Assembly (NCBI RefSeq): GCF_009707545.1
Contig: NZ_WLYK01000006.1
Location: 186,001-250,000, forward strand
Direction: 5' to 3'
Source: Nakamurella alba
GTDB lineage: Bacteria; Actinomycetota; Actinomycetes; Mycobacteriales; Nakamurellaceae
DNA: 64,000 nucleotides
Below the pieces are notes generated by a model. That model saw nothing but the letters and a program-made list of their open reading frames with translations. It searched no databases and was not told where the DNA came from. Both the position numbers and the translations under genes were made by a program. This document shows, piece after piece, positions 1-7,294 of the stretch. The stretch's first letter is position 1. Each line of letters starts with the position of its first letter.

Positions 1-133
1 GCAGGGCGGTCAGCAGGCCGTCCAGGTCGTCGACGAGTTCGTCGTCCAGCATGGACACCCGCCAACGGCCCTCCTCCCGGACGACCGCAGCAGCAAAGCC
101 GGCCGGGTGGCCGGCGGAGGTAGAGGCGCTCAC
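1..133 (-). CDS. tRNA adenosine deaminase-associated protein (partial, N-terminus only)
   Basis: Only the first 44 codons lie in the window; the gene runs off the left edge. The reading starts at a GTG whose complement is 131-133 and gives MSASTSAGHPAGFAAAVVRE followed by a segment with GRWRVSMLDD and a Leu/Asp-rich helix. This resembles the small protein family found next to tadA in actinobacteria (the Rv3753c type). In Mycobacterium tuberculosis that gene is also divergent from tyrA, and the next gene here is tyrA pointing the other way, so context supports the call. The biochemical role of the family is not known to me. Family assignment rests on a short segment plus synteny. Confidence 0.6.
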   Translation of the reverse strand, partial: MSASTSAGHPAGFAAAVVREEGRWRVSMLDDELVDDLDGLLTAL

Positions 134-323
134 CCGCAGAACGTTACGCAATCGGCCGTGGCCCGGCCATGCCGCCCGGCTGTGTTCCTCTCCGGGGTCG
201 CCCGCCCATGGCTCGCACGGTCGAGCGCGGCCGGTCGGGTGACGGTCGCCGATGGTCGGCCACACGACCGGGGACACCGCCCACCCGTCGCCCCGGTATC
301 GCGGCGGCGCGATCCGCGGGATC

Positions 324-1328
324 ATGATCGGCATGGCGGACCGTCCCTCCCTGCATGTGCTCGGCCTCGGCCTGATCGGCGGTTCCCTGCTGCGCGCCGC
401 GGCGGCCACCCATGACGTCAGCGGCTGGTCACCCAGCGCCGACACCCGGGACGCGGCCGCCGCGGACGGTTTCCGGGTGGTCGCCGATCCGGAGACGCTG
501 CTCGAGGAGGCCGACGCCGCCGACGGTCTCGTCGTCCTGGCCGCACCCGTGACGGCGTTCGGGGACCTGCTGCGGCGGGTGGACGCGGTGGCCCCCGAAG
601 TCCGGCTGACCGATGTAGGGAGCGTCAAGGCCGCGGTGGAGGACCAGGTGGAGGCGCTGGCGCCGACCGCCCGGTTCATCGGTTCGCACCCGATGGCCGG
701 GACCCAGCACTCGGGGTGGGCGGCCGGATCGGCGGACCTGTTCACCGGTGCCGCCTGGGTCACCACGCTCACCGAGGAGTCCGACCTCGACACCTGGATG
801 TACGTGGCCGATCTCGCCCTCGGCCTGCAGTGCCGGGTGGTGCCGACGGAGGCGCCGGCGCACGACTCCGCGGTGGCCCTGGTCAGTCACCTCCCGCACC
901 TGCTCGCGCTGGCACTGGCGCAGGTCGGCGCCGACGGCGGACCGCTGGCCTTGTCGCTGGCCGCCGGGTCCTTCGGCGACGGGACGCGGGTGGCGGCCAC
1001 CCGACCCGAGCTGATCCGGGCGATGTGCGAGACCAACAAGAAGGCCTTGGTGCCCGCGGTCGATGCCTTCCTCGGGGTGCTCGGGGTGGGCCGCGGGTCG
1101 CTCGCGTCCACCGGATCGCTGGTGAAGCTCACCGAGGCCGGGCACGCCGGCCGGATGCAGTTCGAGCAGCGCGGCGGCGGCCTGGAGCTGCTGACCCTGT
1201 CCGGCGACGACCTGATCGAGCAGCTGCTCTCGGTCGGCGCCTCCGGCGGTCACGTGACCGCGGTCCGGCGGGAGGGCGACGACGGCCCGGAGGTCGACGC
1301 CTACTACCCGGCCTACGACGACGACTGA
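324..1328 (+). CDS. tyrA: Prephenate dehydrogenase
   Basis: Converts prephenate to 4-hydroxyphenylpyruvate with NAD(P) in tyrosine biosynthesis, in the cytosol. The product is 334 residues from ATG 324; ATG 333 is an equally good start, and an upstream GTG at 252 would add a non-homologous tail. An N-terminal Rossmann fold is visible (GLGLIGGS at about residues 14-21), followed by the family motif GSHPMAGTQHSGW near residue 120 and an all-helical C-terminal dimerisation domain. No ACT domain can be seen. The gene stands alone, divergent from the tadA-associated gene, as in mycobacteria. Confidence 0.9.
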   Translation: MIGMADRPSLHVLGLGLIGGSLLRAAAATHDVSGWSPSADTRDAAAADGFRVVADPETLLEEADAADGLVVLAAPVTAFGDLLRRVDAVAPEVRLTDVGSVKAAVEDQVEALAPTARFIGSHPMAGTQHSGWAAGSADLFTGAAWVTTLTEESDLDTWMYVADLALGLQCRVVPTEAPAHDSAVALVSHLPHLLALALAQVGADGGPLALSLAAGSFGDGTRVAATRPELIRAMCETNKKALVPAVDAFLGVLGVGRGSLASTGSLVKLTEAGHAGRMQFEQRGGGLELLTLSGDDLIEQLLSVGASGGHVTAVRREGDDGPEVDAYYPAYDDD

Positions 1329-1352
1329 TCCAGCCCGAGCGGACGTCAGGGC

Positions 1353-1700
1353 CTAACGAGCCGCGGCGGGCAGGTTGTCCGCGGCCCAGACGGAGAGTTC
1401 GGTCAGCGCCGGCAACAGCGCCTGCCCGCGGTCGGTGAGTCGGTAGACCACGGTCACCGGCGGTCCCTCGCAGACCGTCCGCAGCACCAGCCCGGCCCGG
1501 CCCAGCTCGGCCAACCGGTCGGACAGCACCGAATCGCTGATCCCGCCGATGGCGCGCCGCACCTCGGAGAAGCTCGCGGATCCGCCGAGCAGGGTCCCGA
1601 GGATCACGCCGTTCCAGCGCTTACCGAGGAACTCGAAGGCGCGCGCCAGACCCGCATCGCACATGCGGGGGTCGTGGTGCGCATCACCGACGTCGGCCAT
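1353..1700 (-). CDS. HxlR-type winged-helix transcriptional regulator
   Basis: A 115-residue protein made of a single HxlR domain. The N-terminal CDAGLARAFEFLGKRW segment carries the conserved Cys (Cys14) that senses thiol-reactive compounds in YodB/HypR/QorR-type members. It is followed by the recognition-helix region (GGISDSVLSDRLAELGRAGL) and the wing ending VVYRLTDRGQAL. A second Cys lies near residue 81 (TVCEGPP). The gene is divergent from a nitroreductase gene across 160 bp, the usual arrangement for a redox-responsive repressor and its target. Sensing of quinones or electrophiles is inferred from the family. Confidence 0.85.
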   Translation of the reverse strand: MADVGDAHHDPRMCDAGLARAFEFLGKRWNGVILGTLLGGSASFSEVRRAIGGISDSVLSDRLAELGRAGLVLRTVCEGPPVTVVYRLTDRGQALLPALTELSVWAADNLPAAAR

Positions 1701-1860
1701 GCAACCACTGTACCTGCGGTGCTACCTTCTGCCTGGGTACTTCGAAATTGCTAGCGACATCCGTCGTGCAAGTCACATCGAACTCCCCAGCAGCAATCAC
1801 CGAGCACGACAGTTCCGCGACCAGCGCCTGGCCGGTCGCCGACAGAAAGCCGATACACCG
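1701..1860. promoter_or_regulatory. Divergent HxlR/nitroreductase promoter region with inverted repeats
   Basis: GTACC at 1710-1714 pairs with GGTAC at 1736-1740, and a nested TACC-N9-GGTA lies at 1723-1739. The repeats sit 10-40 bp upstream of the HxlR start codon, where an autoregulatory operator would be expected. HxlR proteins bind short interrupted palindromes as dimers. The assignment is inference from spacing and symmetry. Confidence 0.35.
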
Positions 1861-2496
1861 ATGACCTCCACCCTTGCACCCATCACCGCAACTTCAACCA
1901 CCACGCTGCCCGTCCTCGACGAGGCCGGCCGGGCCCTGCTCTTCACCGACGCCCGTACCGCCAACACCTTCGCCGACACCCCGGTCACCGACGAGGAGCT
2001 CTCCGCCATCTGGGATCTCGCCAAGTGGCCGCCGACCTCGGCGAACTTCCAGCCGCTGCGGGTGCTGTACATCCGGACGCCGGAGGCCCGGGAGCGGCTG
2101 GTCGGCCATATGAACGACGGCAACAAGGAGAAGACCGCGGCCGCACCGGCCGTCGCCGTGCTCGCGGTGGACACCCGGTTCCACGAGCACATCCCGACCG
2201 TCTTCCCGATCCGCCCCGAGATGCAGGACGTGCTGGAGGCCGACGAGACCATGCGTACCGGGTCCGCCGCGCTGAACTCGTCCCTGCAGGCCGGCTACTT
2301 CATCCTGGCCGTCCGCGCGCTGGGTCTGGCCGCCGGCCCGATGCTCGGCTACGACGCCGCCGCGATCGACGCCGACTTCTTCCCGGACGGCCGGTGGAGG
2401 ACCAGCCTGGTCGTCAACATCGGCCACCCCGGCGAGAACCCCTGGTTCCCGCGGCTGCCGCGGCTGGACAACGAGCACACCGTCACCTGGGCCTGA
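1861..2496 (+). CDS. Nitroreductase-family NAD(P)H oxidoreductase (malonic semialdehyde reductase/RutE-like)
   Basis: A 211-residue FMN-dependent nitroreductase-fold protein. The ATG at 1861 is preferred over an upstream in-frame start that would run through the promoter. The LAKWPPTSANFQPLRVLYI segment is typical of the RutE/HadB branch (malonic semialdehyde reductase or haloacid/nitro-compound reductase), and the ALNSSLQAGYFILAVRALGLAAGPM helix is the conserved dimer/FMN helix. No rut genes are nearby. The HxlR regulator on the other strand makes a detoxification role against quinones or nitro compounds at least as likely as pyrimidine catabolism. Cytosolic, with no signal peptide. Confidence 0.8.
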   Translation: MTSTLAPITATSTTTLPVLDEAGRALLFTDARTANTFADTPVTDEELSAIWDLAKWPPTSANFQPLRVLYIRTPEARERLVGHMNDGNKEKTAAAPAVAVLAVDTRFHEHIPTVFPIRPEMQDVLEADETMRTGSAALNSSLQAGYFILAVRALGLAAGPMLGYDAAAIDADFFPDGRWRTSLVVNIGHPGENPWFPRLPRLDNEHTVTWA

Positions 2497-2646
2497 TCCC
2501 CATCCCGTCCCGGCCGGCGAGCAGAGTCCGCCGGCCGGGACCCGGGCACGGCACGGACGGCAGAACTGCCGATCGGAAGCCCGCGGGCCTCTACCCTTGC
2601 AGTCGGCACCCCAGTCCGGGGTCGGCCGATCGGAGGCAGGTCAAGG

Positions 2647-3987
2647 ATGCAGCGTCTCGCCGGCTTCATGCGGACGTACTGGACCCGGGGTGTGCCCGGC
2701 CGGGAGACCCCGCGCAGCCTTGCCGTCTTCATGCAGCGGATGTGGCTGCTCGCCCTCCTGCTCAAGCTGATCGGCTCGTCGTGGGACGTGTCCTGGCACT
2801 TCAAGTGGCTGCGCGACGACCTCGCCCCGCCGCACCTGATCAACACCGTCGGCACCGGCATCGCCATCGGCCTGGTGCTGGCCCACACCTTCACCGGCTA
2901 CGGCGCGGAGAAGACGTCGCTGCGGATCATGCAGTGGGGCACCGGCATCTTCGTGATCGCCGGGCCGATCGACATCATCAACCACCGGGTCAACGGACTC
3001 GACCTGACCGCCTGGTCGCCGTCCCACCTGCTGCTCTACATCGGCACGATGATCATGGTCATCGGCGTCATCCGGAACTGGTACCGCACCTACCCGCGCG
3101 AGGGCGCCTTCGCCCGACAGTGGACGGCGGGTCTGGTGGTGCTGTTCGCGTTCCTCTTCGAGGACGTCTTCTTCCCGACCGGCCAGCAGGAGTACGGGAT
3201 CCTCGAGGTCGCCTCCTGGTTCCGCGGCGATCCGTACGCCGAGTCCACCCTGCTGTCCTTCGCCGCCGGGCAGATCGGCCGCCCGGTCGACGACATCGCG
3301 ATCCAGCACTTCGCGATGCCGATCGCGTCCTGGGTCTACCCGGTGTGGACCCTCGCCATCTGCGTGATCGTGCTGGTCGCGGCCCGCATCGCGACCGGTT
3401 TCCGTTGGGCCGCGACCTGCGCGGTCGGCCTCTACGTCGCCTACCGCTGCGTGATCTGGCCGCTGCTGGTGGCTGGCGACTTCCCGCCCAGCTCGCTGCC
3501 GATCTGGCTGCTGGTGGTGGGTGTGCTGGTCGACCTGGTGTTCCTGGTGCGGATGAACGAGGCGCTGCGCGCGGTGCTCGGCGCCGTCCTGGTGACCGCC
3601 GGCGGCTATGGCGCATTGGCGCTGTCCGCCCTGGTCACCGGCACCCCGCTGAGCCTCGGGTCGCAGGACATCGCCTCCTGGCGGGCGGACTTCGAGGCCG
3701 GCGCGGCGCTGGCCACGCCGCCGGTCAACTGGTCGTCGGTCTGGATCACCCTGCCCGCGCTGCTGATCACCTGGTCCTTCGCCGCCCTGCTGGCCTCCCG
3801 CACGATCGGGCTGTCCACCCCGCGGCCGCCGGCGCTGCAGGTCCGCTACTCCGCCGAACCCCGCCGTGACGCCGCCGGGCACCTGGACGGCTGGGAGCCG
3901 ACCGGCGGATCGCACACCGGGCAGCGACGCCGGCGACCGGCACCGGCTGCCCCGACCCGGAAGAAGGCCCGCGCCGGCCGGCGGTGA
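2647..3987 (+). CDS. Polytopic membrane protein of unknown function
   Basis: A 446-residue protein with about nine or ten predicted membrane segments, for example RMWLLALLLKLIGSSW, INTVGTGIAIGLVLAHTF, LLLYIGTMIMVIGVI and IWLLVVGVLVDLVFLV. A basic C-terminal tail (GQRRRRPAPAAPTRKKARAG) follows. I recognise no characterised family. It lacks the histidine motifs expected for CtaG, the usual partner of CopD domains, although a CopD-like gene faces it on the other strand. The two genes abut stop to stop. An AGGTCAAGG segment just upstream of ATG 2647 is a weak ribosome binding site. Confidence 0.65.
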   Translation: MQRLAGFMRTYWTRGVPGRETPRSLAVFMQRMWLLALLLKLIGSSWDVSWHFKWLRDDLAPPHLINTVGTGIAIGLVLAHTFTGYGAEKTSLRIMQWGTGIFVIAGPIDIINHRVNGLDLTAWSPSHLLLYIGTMIMVIGVIRNWYRTYPREGAFARQWTAGLVVLFAFLFEDVFFPTGQQEYGILEVASWFRGDPYAESTLLSFAAGQIGRPVDDIAIQHFAMPIASWVYPVWTLAICVIVLVAARIATGFRWAATCAVGLYVAYRCVIWPLLVAGDFPPSSLPIWLLVVGVLVDLVFLVRMNEALRAVLGAVLVTAGGYGALALSALVTGTPLSLGSQDIASWRADFEAGAALATPPVNWSSVWITLPALLITWSFAALLASRTIGLSTPRPPALQVRYSAEPRRDAAGHLDGWEPTGGSHTGQRRRRPAPAAPTRKKARAGRR

Positions 3988-5091
3988 CTACAGGGAGGTG
4001 ACCGGGGTCCGGGTCAGCACCACGGCGACGCCGAACGCCACGGCCAGCACCACCAGCTCCCACCCGGCCCAGAACGTCACCGCGGTGCGTTCCCGCCGGA
4101 TGATCCGCGGCAGCAACCGGTACCGAATGACCGCGGCGGTGACCGCGACCAGCACCATGCACAGCGTCTTGGCCAGGATCAGCAGCCCGTAGCGGGTGGT
4201 GAACAGCGAGCCCGGCAGCGCGGTGATCGGCGAGAGGGCCAGTTCGATGAGGCCGTTGAGCACCCCGGTCACCCCGACCACCAGCACGCACCAGGTGGCC
4301 AGCTTCGAGAACCGCGGCAGGGTCTGCGCGAGCAGCACCGGCTGCCGGATCAGGAAGATGATCACCGCGGCCAGGCCGCCGGCCCACGCGGTCGCGGCGA
4401 CGACGTGCAGCTCCATCGAGATCATCGTCAGGTCGTGGTAATACCAGTTCGACGCGTGACCGGTGAGCGGCAGCGGCAGCAACCCGAACAACGCGACGCC
4501 GACGCGCAACTCGGCCGGCACCCGCTCGCCGTGCCGCACCGCCAGCACCGACAGCCAGATGGACAGCACCGCGCAGCCGGCGGACAGCAGCAGACCCTTG
4601 CCCGCGGCGATCGAGGAGATGTAGTTCCAGATCGACGCCGGGGTCGGCGTGCCGCCGAGCTCCACCGTCAGCAGCACGATGGCCAACAGCGCCGAGATCC
4701 CCCACAGCGCACTGGTCCACACCGCGAGGCGGCGGGTCGGCGCGATCACCGGCTCGGTCCGGTCCGGCCGGTCGAAGCCGACCAGCTTGGCCAGCAGGGC
4801 CAGCCCGGCGGTGGCGACGGCGCCCAGGTCCAGCAGCATCCGGACGACCGGGATGCCGTAGTGCACGACCGGTCCGGGATCCTCGATCCCCTCCGGCACC
4901 GCGGTGGACAGGGTGGCGGTGCCGATCAGCGCCGCCACCAGCGCGGCCCCGACCAGCAGCGCGGCGAAGGACCCGAGCCCGGTGAGCAGCCCGGCGAACC
5001 GGGCCGGACCGGCGGCGGCCGCGGGGTCGGGACGATCCGGCGCGCGCAACGGGATGCGCGTGGCCGATCGCCGGGACCGCGGGGAACTCAC
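3988..5091 (-). CDS. CopD-domain copper resistance/transport membrane protein
   Basis: A 367-residue integral membrane protein with about eight or nine membrane segments. The C-terminal half matches the CopD domain, with LPLPLTGHASNWYYHDLTMISMELHVVAATAWAGGLAAV holding the conserved His residues (key positions GHAS, HD, ELHV) and the W-AGGLA stretch. CopD-domain proteins take part in copper uptake or delivery to cuproenzymes. Many actinobacterial versions are fused to CtaG, but this one is not. It is encoded alone, convergent with the unknown membrane protein. Confidence 0.8.
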   Translation of the reverse strand: MSSPRSRRSATRIPLRAPDRPDPAAAAGPARFAGLLTGLGSFAALLVGAALVAALIGTATLSTAVPEGIEDPGPVVHYGIPVVRMLLDLGAVATAGLALLAKLVGFDRPDRTEPVIAPTRRLAVWTSALWGISALLAIVLLTVELGGTPTPASIWNYISSIAAGKGLLLSAGCAVLSIWLSVLAVRHGERVPAELRVGVALFGLLPLPLTGHASNWYYHDLTMISMELHVVAATAWAGGLAAVIIFLIRQPVLLAQTLPRFSKLATWCVLVVGVTGVLNGLIELALSPITALPGSLFTTRYGLLILAKTLCMVLVAVTAAVIRYRLLPRIIRRERTAVTFWAGWELVVLAVAFGVAVVLTRTPVTSL

Positions 5092-5131
5092 CCGTTCATC
5101 GTGGCACGTCGCAACGCCACCGGGCGCACCC

Positions 5132-6871
5132 TCAGCGGGTCCGCTGCACCCGCGCGACGTCCCAGACCGGGGTGTCGGAGACCCGCACGGTGCCGTCGGT
5201 GTCGAAGACGAGGAACGAGTCGAAGGTCCGGGCGAACGCGCGGTCGTGGGTCACCGCCACGACGGTGCCCTCGAACGCCTCGAGCGCCTCCTCGAGCTGC
5301 TCGGCCGAGTGCAGGTCCAGGTTGTCGGTCGGCTCGTCGAGCAGCAGCAGGGTCGCCCCGGACAGTTCCAGCAGCAGGATCTGCAAGCGGGCCTGCTGCC
5401 CGCCGGAGAGCGTCTGGTACTGCTGCTCGGACGCCCTGGCCAGGCCGTACCGGTCGAGCGCCCGGGCCGCCTGCTCCCGGCCCATCCCGGACCGGTGCTC
5501 GTCACCGTGGTGCAGGATCTCCAGCAGCGTCCGTCCGTCCAGCTCCGGGTGGGCATGGGTCTGCCGGAAGTAGCCGGGCCGCACCCGGGAGCCGAGCACG
5601 ACCTTCCCCGAGTGGTGCACCGGCGTCAGGTCGACCGTCGATACCGGGCGGTGCTCGACGTCCGGGTCGGAGCCGCCGCGGGCCAGCAGCCGCAGGAAGT
5701 GCGACTTGCCGGATCCGTTCGACCCGAGCACGGCCAGCCGTTGCCCGTAGAAGACCTCCAGGTCGAACGGCTTCATCAGACCGGTCAGCTCGAGGCCGGT
5801 GCAGACGATCGCCCGCTTCGCGGTGCGCCCGCCGGTGAGCCGCATGGTGACCCGCTGGCTCAGCGGCACCGCCTCCGGCGGACCGGCGTCCTCGAACTTC
5901 GCCAGCCGGGTCTTCGCCGCCTGGTACCGGGACGACATCCCGTCGTTGAAGGTCGCTTTCACCTTCAACGTGTTGACCAGCGTCTTCAGCTTGAGGTGCT
6001 CCTCGTCCCACCGTCGGCGCAGCTCCTCCAGCCGGGAGTTCCGGTCGTCGCGCGCCTGCCGGTAGGTCGACAGCGAGCCGCCGTGCACCCAGGACACCGC
6101 ACCGGCGGCGCCCGGCTCGAGCGTGACGATCCGGTTCGCGGCCCGTTCCAACAGTTCGCGGTCGTGCGAGACCAGCAGCACCGCCTTGTCCGTCGCGGCG
6201 AGTCGGCCCTCCAGCCACACCTTGCCGGGCACGTCGAGGTAGTTGTCCGGCTCGTCCAGCAGCAGCACCTCGGCCGGCCCGTCCAGCAGCAGCTCCAGCA
6301 CCAGCCGTTTCTGCTCGCCGCCGGACAGGCTGGTCACCGCGCGGAACTTCGCGCGGTCGTACGGCACCCCGAGCGCCGCGACACAGGCGACGTCGTAACG
6401 GGTCTCCCAGTCGTAACCGTGCACGTCGGCCCAGTCGGCCAGTGCCTGCGCGTAGTCCATCGCGACCCGGTCGGAGTCGTCCTCCATCATCGCCAGCTCG
6501 GTGGCGTCGATCCGTCGGCCGGCGTCGCGGATCGCGTCCGGGCTGACCGCCAGCAGCAGGTCCCGCACCGTCGAGTCGTCGCGGACCGATCCGATGAACT
6601 GCGGCATGACCGCCATCTCGCCGGACCGGGTCACCGCACCGTCCTCCGGCTCCTGTTCTCCGGTGACGATCCGCAGCAGGGTGGACTTGCCGGTCCCGTT
6701 CGGCCCGATCAGCGCGGTCACCCCGGACGGAACCCGGAAGCCCACGTCGGCGAGCAACGGTCGGCCGTCGGGGAGGGAGAGAGCGATACCGGACAGTTCG
6801 AGATGACCCACCGGGTCAGGCTGCTGTCCGGGCCGCACCCACGTCAACCCGATTCGGACCGATGCGGACAC
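5132..6871 (-). CDS. ABC-F family ATPase (duplicated ATP-binding domains)
   Basis: 579 residues, starting at a GTG whose complement is 6869-6871. It has two nucleotide-binding domains and no membrane domain: first Walker A GPNGTGKST near residue 57 with signature LSGGEQKR, and second Walker A GSNGSGKSH with signature LSGGQQAR and Walker B LLLLDEPTDNLDL. The linker is charged and helical (RNSRLEELRRRWDEEHLKL). ABC-F proteins act on ribosomes as translation factors or antibiotic-protection proteins. This one lacks the LSxGQQRR signature seen in the other ABC-F gene at 22.8 kb. It is divergent from the small MT0933-like gene. Confidence 0.85.
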   Translation of the reverse strand: MSASVRIGLTWVRPGQQPDPVGHLELSGIALSLPDGRPLLADVGFRVPSGVTALIGPNGTGKSTLLRIVTGEQEPEDGAVTRSGEMAVMPQFIGSVRDDSTVRDLLLAVSPDAIRDAGRRIDATELAMMEDDSDRVAMDYAQALADWADVHGYDWETRYDVACVAALGVPYDRAKFRAVTSLSGGEQKRLVLELLLDGPAEVLLLDEPDNYLDVPGKVWLEGRLAATDKAVLLVSHDRELLERAANRIVTLEPGAAGAVSWVHGGSLSTYRQARDDRNSRLEELRRRWDEEHLKLKTLVNTLKVKATFNDGMSSRYQAAKTRLAKFEDAGPPEAVPLSQRVTMRLTGGRTAKRAIVCTGLELTGLMKPFDLEVFYGQRLAVLGSNGSGKSHFLRLLARGGSDPDVEHRPVSTVDLTPVHHSGKVVLGSRVRPGYFRQTHAHPELDGRTLLEILHHGDEHRSGMGREQAARALDRYGLARASEQQYQTLSGGQQARLQILLLELSGATLLLLDEPTDNLDLHSAEQLEEALEAFEGTVVAVTHDRAFARTFDSFLVFDTDGTVRVSDTPVWDVARVQRTR

Positions 6872-6972
6872 CAGCCCTGTGGCCGGGCCGGGCGCACGTC
6901 ATCCTGCTCGACTACCGTGGTCGCCACGACCGACCTGCCGGGGGCCGGTCACCGGTGGAGGAGTGAGAAGCG

Positions 6973-7215
6973 ATGGTCGATTTCGGCGAGCTCGCGCGCA
7001 AGGCGGAGGGGCTCGTGGCCGAGCACTCCGAGAAGATCAAGGACGGCGTGGAGAAGGTCGGCGAGTTCGTCGGCAACAAGATCGGGCACGACAAGGTCGA
7101 CCCGATCGAGGACAAGGTCGACGGGTTCGTCGACGGCATCGCCGCCAAGCACAAGCCCGACGTCGCCGGCGACGCCTCCCCGGCCACCCCGCCGCAGGAG
7201 ACCCCGCCCGCCTGA
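6973..7215 (+). CDS. MT0933-like small helical protein (annotated elsewhere as antitoxin family)
   Basis: An 80-residue, acidic and lysine-rich protein (for example AEGLVAEHSEKIKDGVEK and VGNKIGHDKVDPIEDKV) with predicted amphipathic helices and a Pro-rich tail. It resembles the Rv0909/MT0933-like antitoxin family. A GGAGGAGTG-type ribosome binding site precedes ATG 6973. No toxin gene is adjacent, since the next gene is hrpA on the opposite strand. The antitoxin label is therefore inherited from the family name only, and a stress or cell-envelope helical protein is equally possible. Confidence 0.65.
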   Translation: MVDFGELARKAEGLVAEHSEKIKDGVEKVGEFVGNKIGHDKVDPIEDKVDGFVDGIAAKHKPDVAGDASPATPPQETPPA

Positions 7216-7224
7216 TCCGCGGAT

Positions 7225-7269
7225 GCGACGCCCTCTCTCCCGCTCTTCGGCAGGGAGGGAGGGCGTCGC
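7225..7269. terminator. Strong bidirectional hairpin terminator
   Basis: Left arm 7225-7241 pairs with right arm 7253-7269 over 17 bp with one G-T type mismatch and an 11-nt loop. It lies between the end of the small plus-strand gene and the end of hrpA on the minus strand, so it can stop both transcripts. Confidence 0.85.
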
Positions 7270-7294
7270 TGTCCCGGTCCCGGTTGCCTGGCGC

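Noticed and set aside
2647-5091. A CtaG-CopD copper module
   Set aside because: The plus-strand membrane protein lacks CtaG histidine motifs and is on the opposite strand, so no shared operon.
6973-7215. A toxin-antitoxin pair
   Set aside because: Only the MT0933-like protein is present; neighbours are an ABC-F ATPase and HrpA, and no toxin-like ORF is adjacent.
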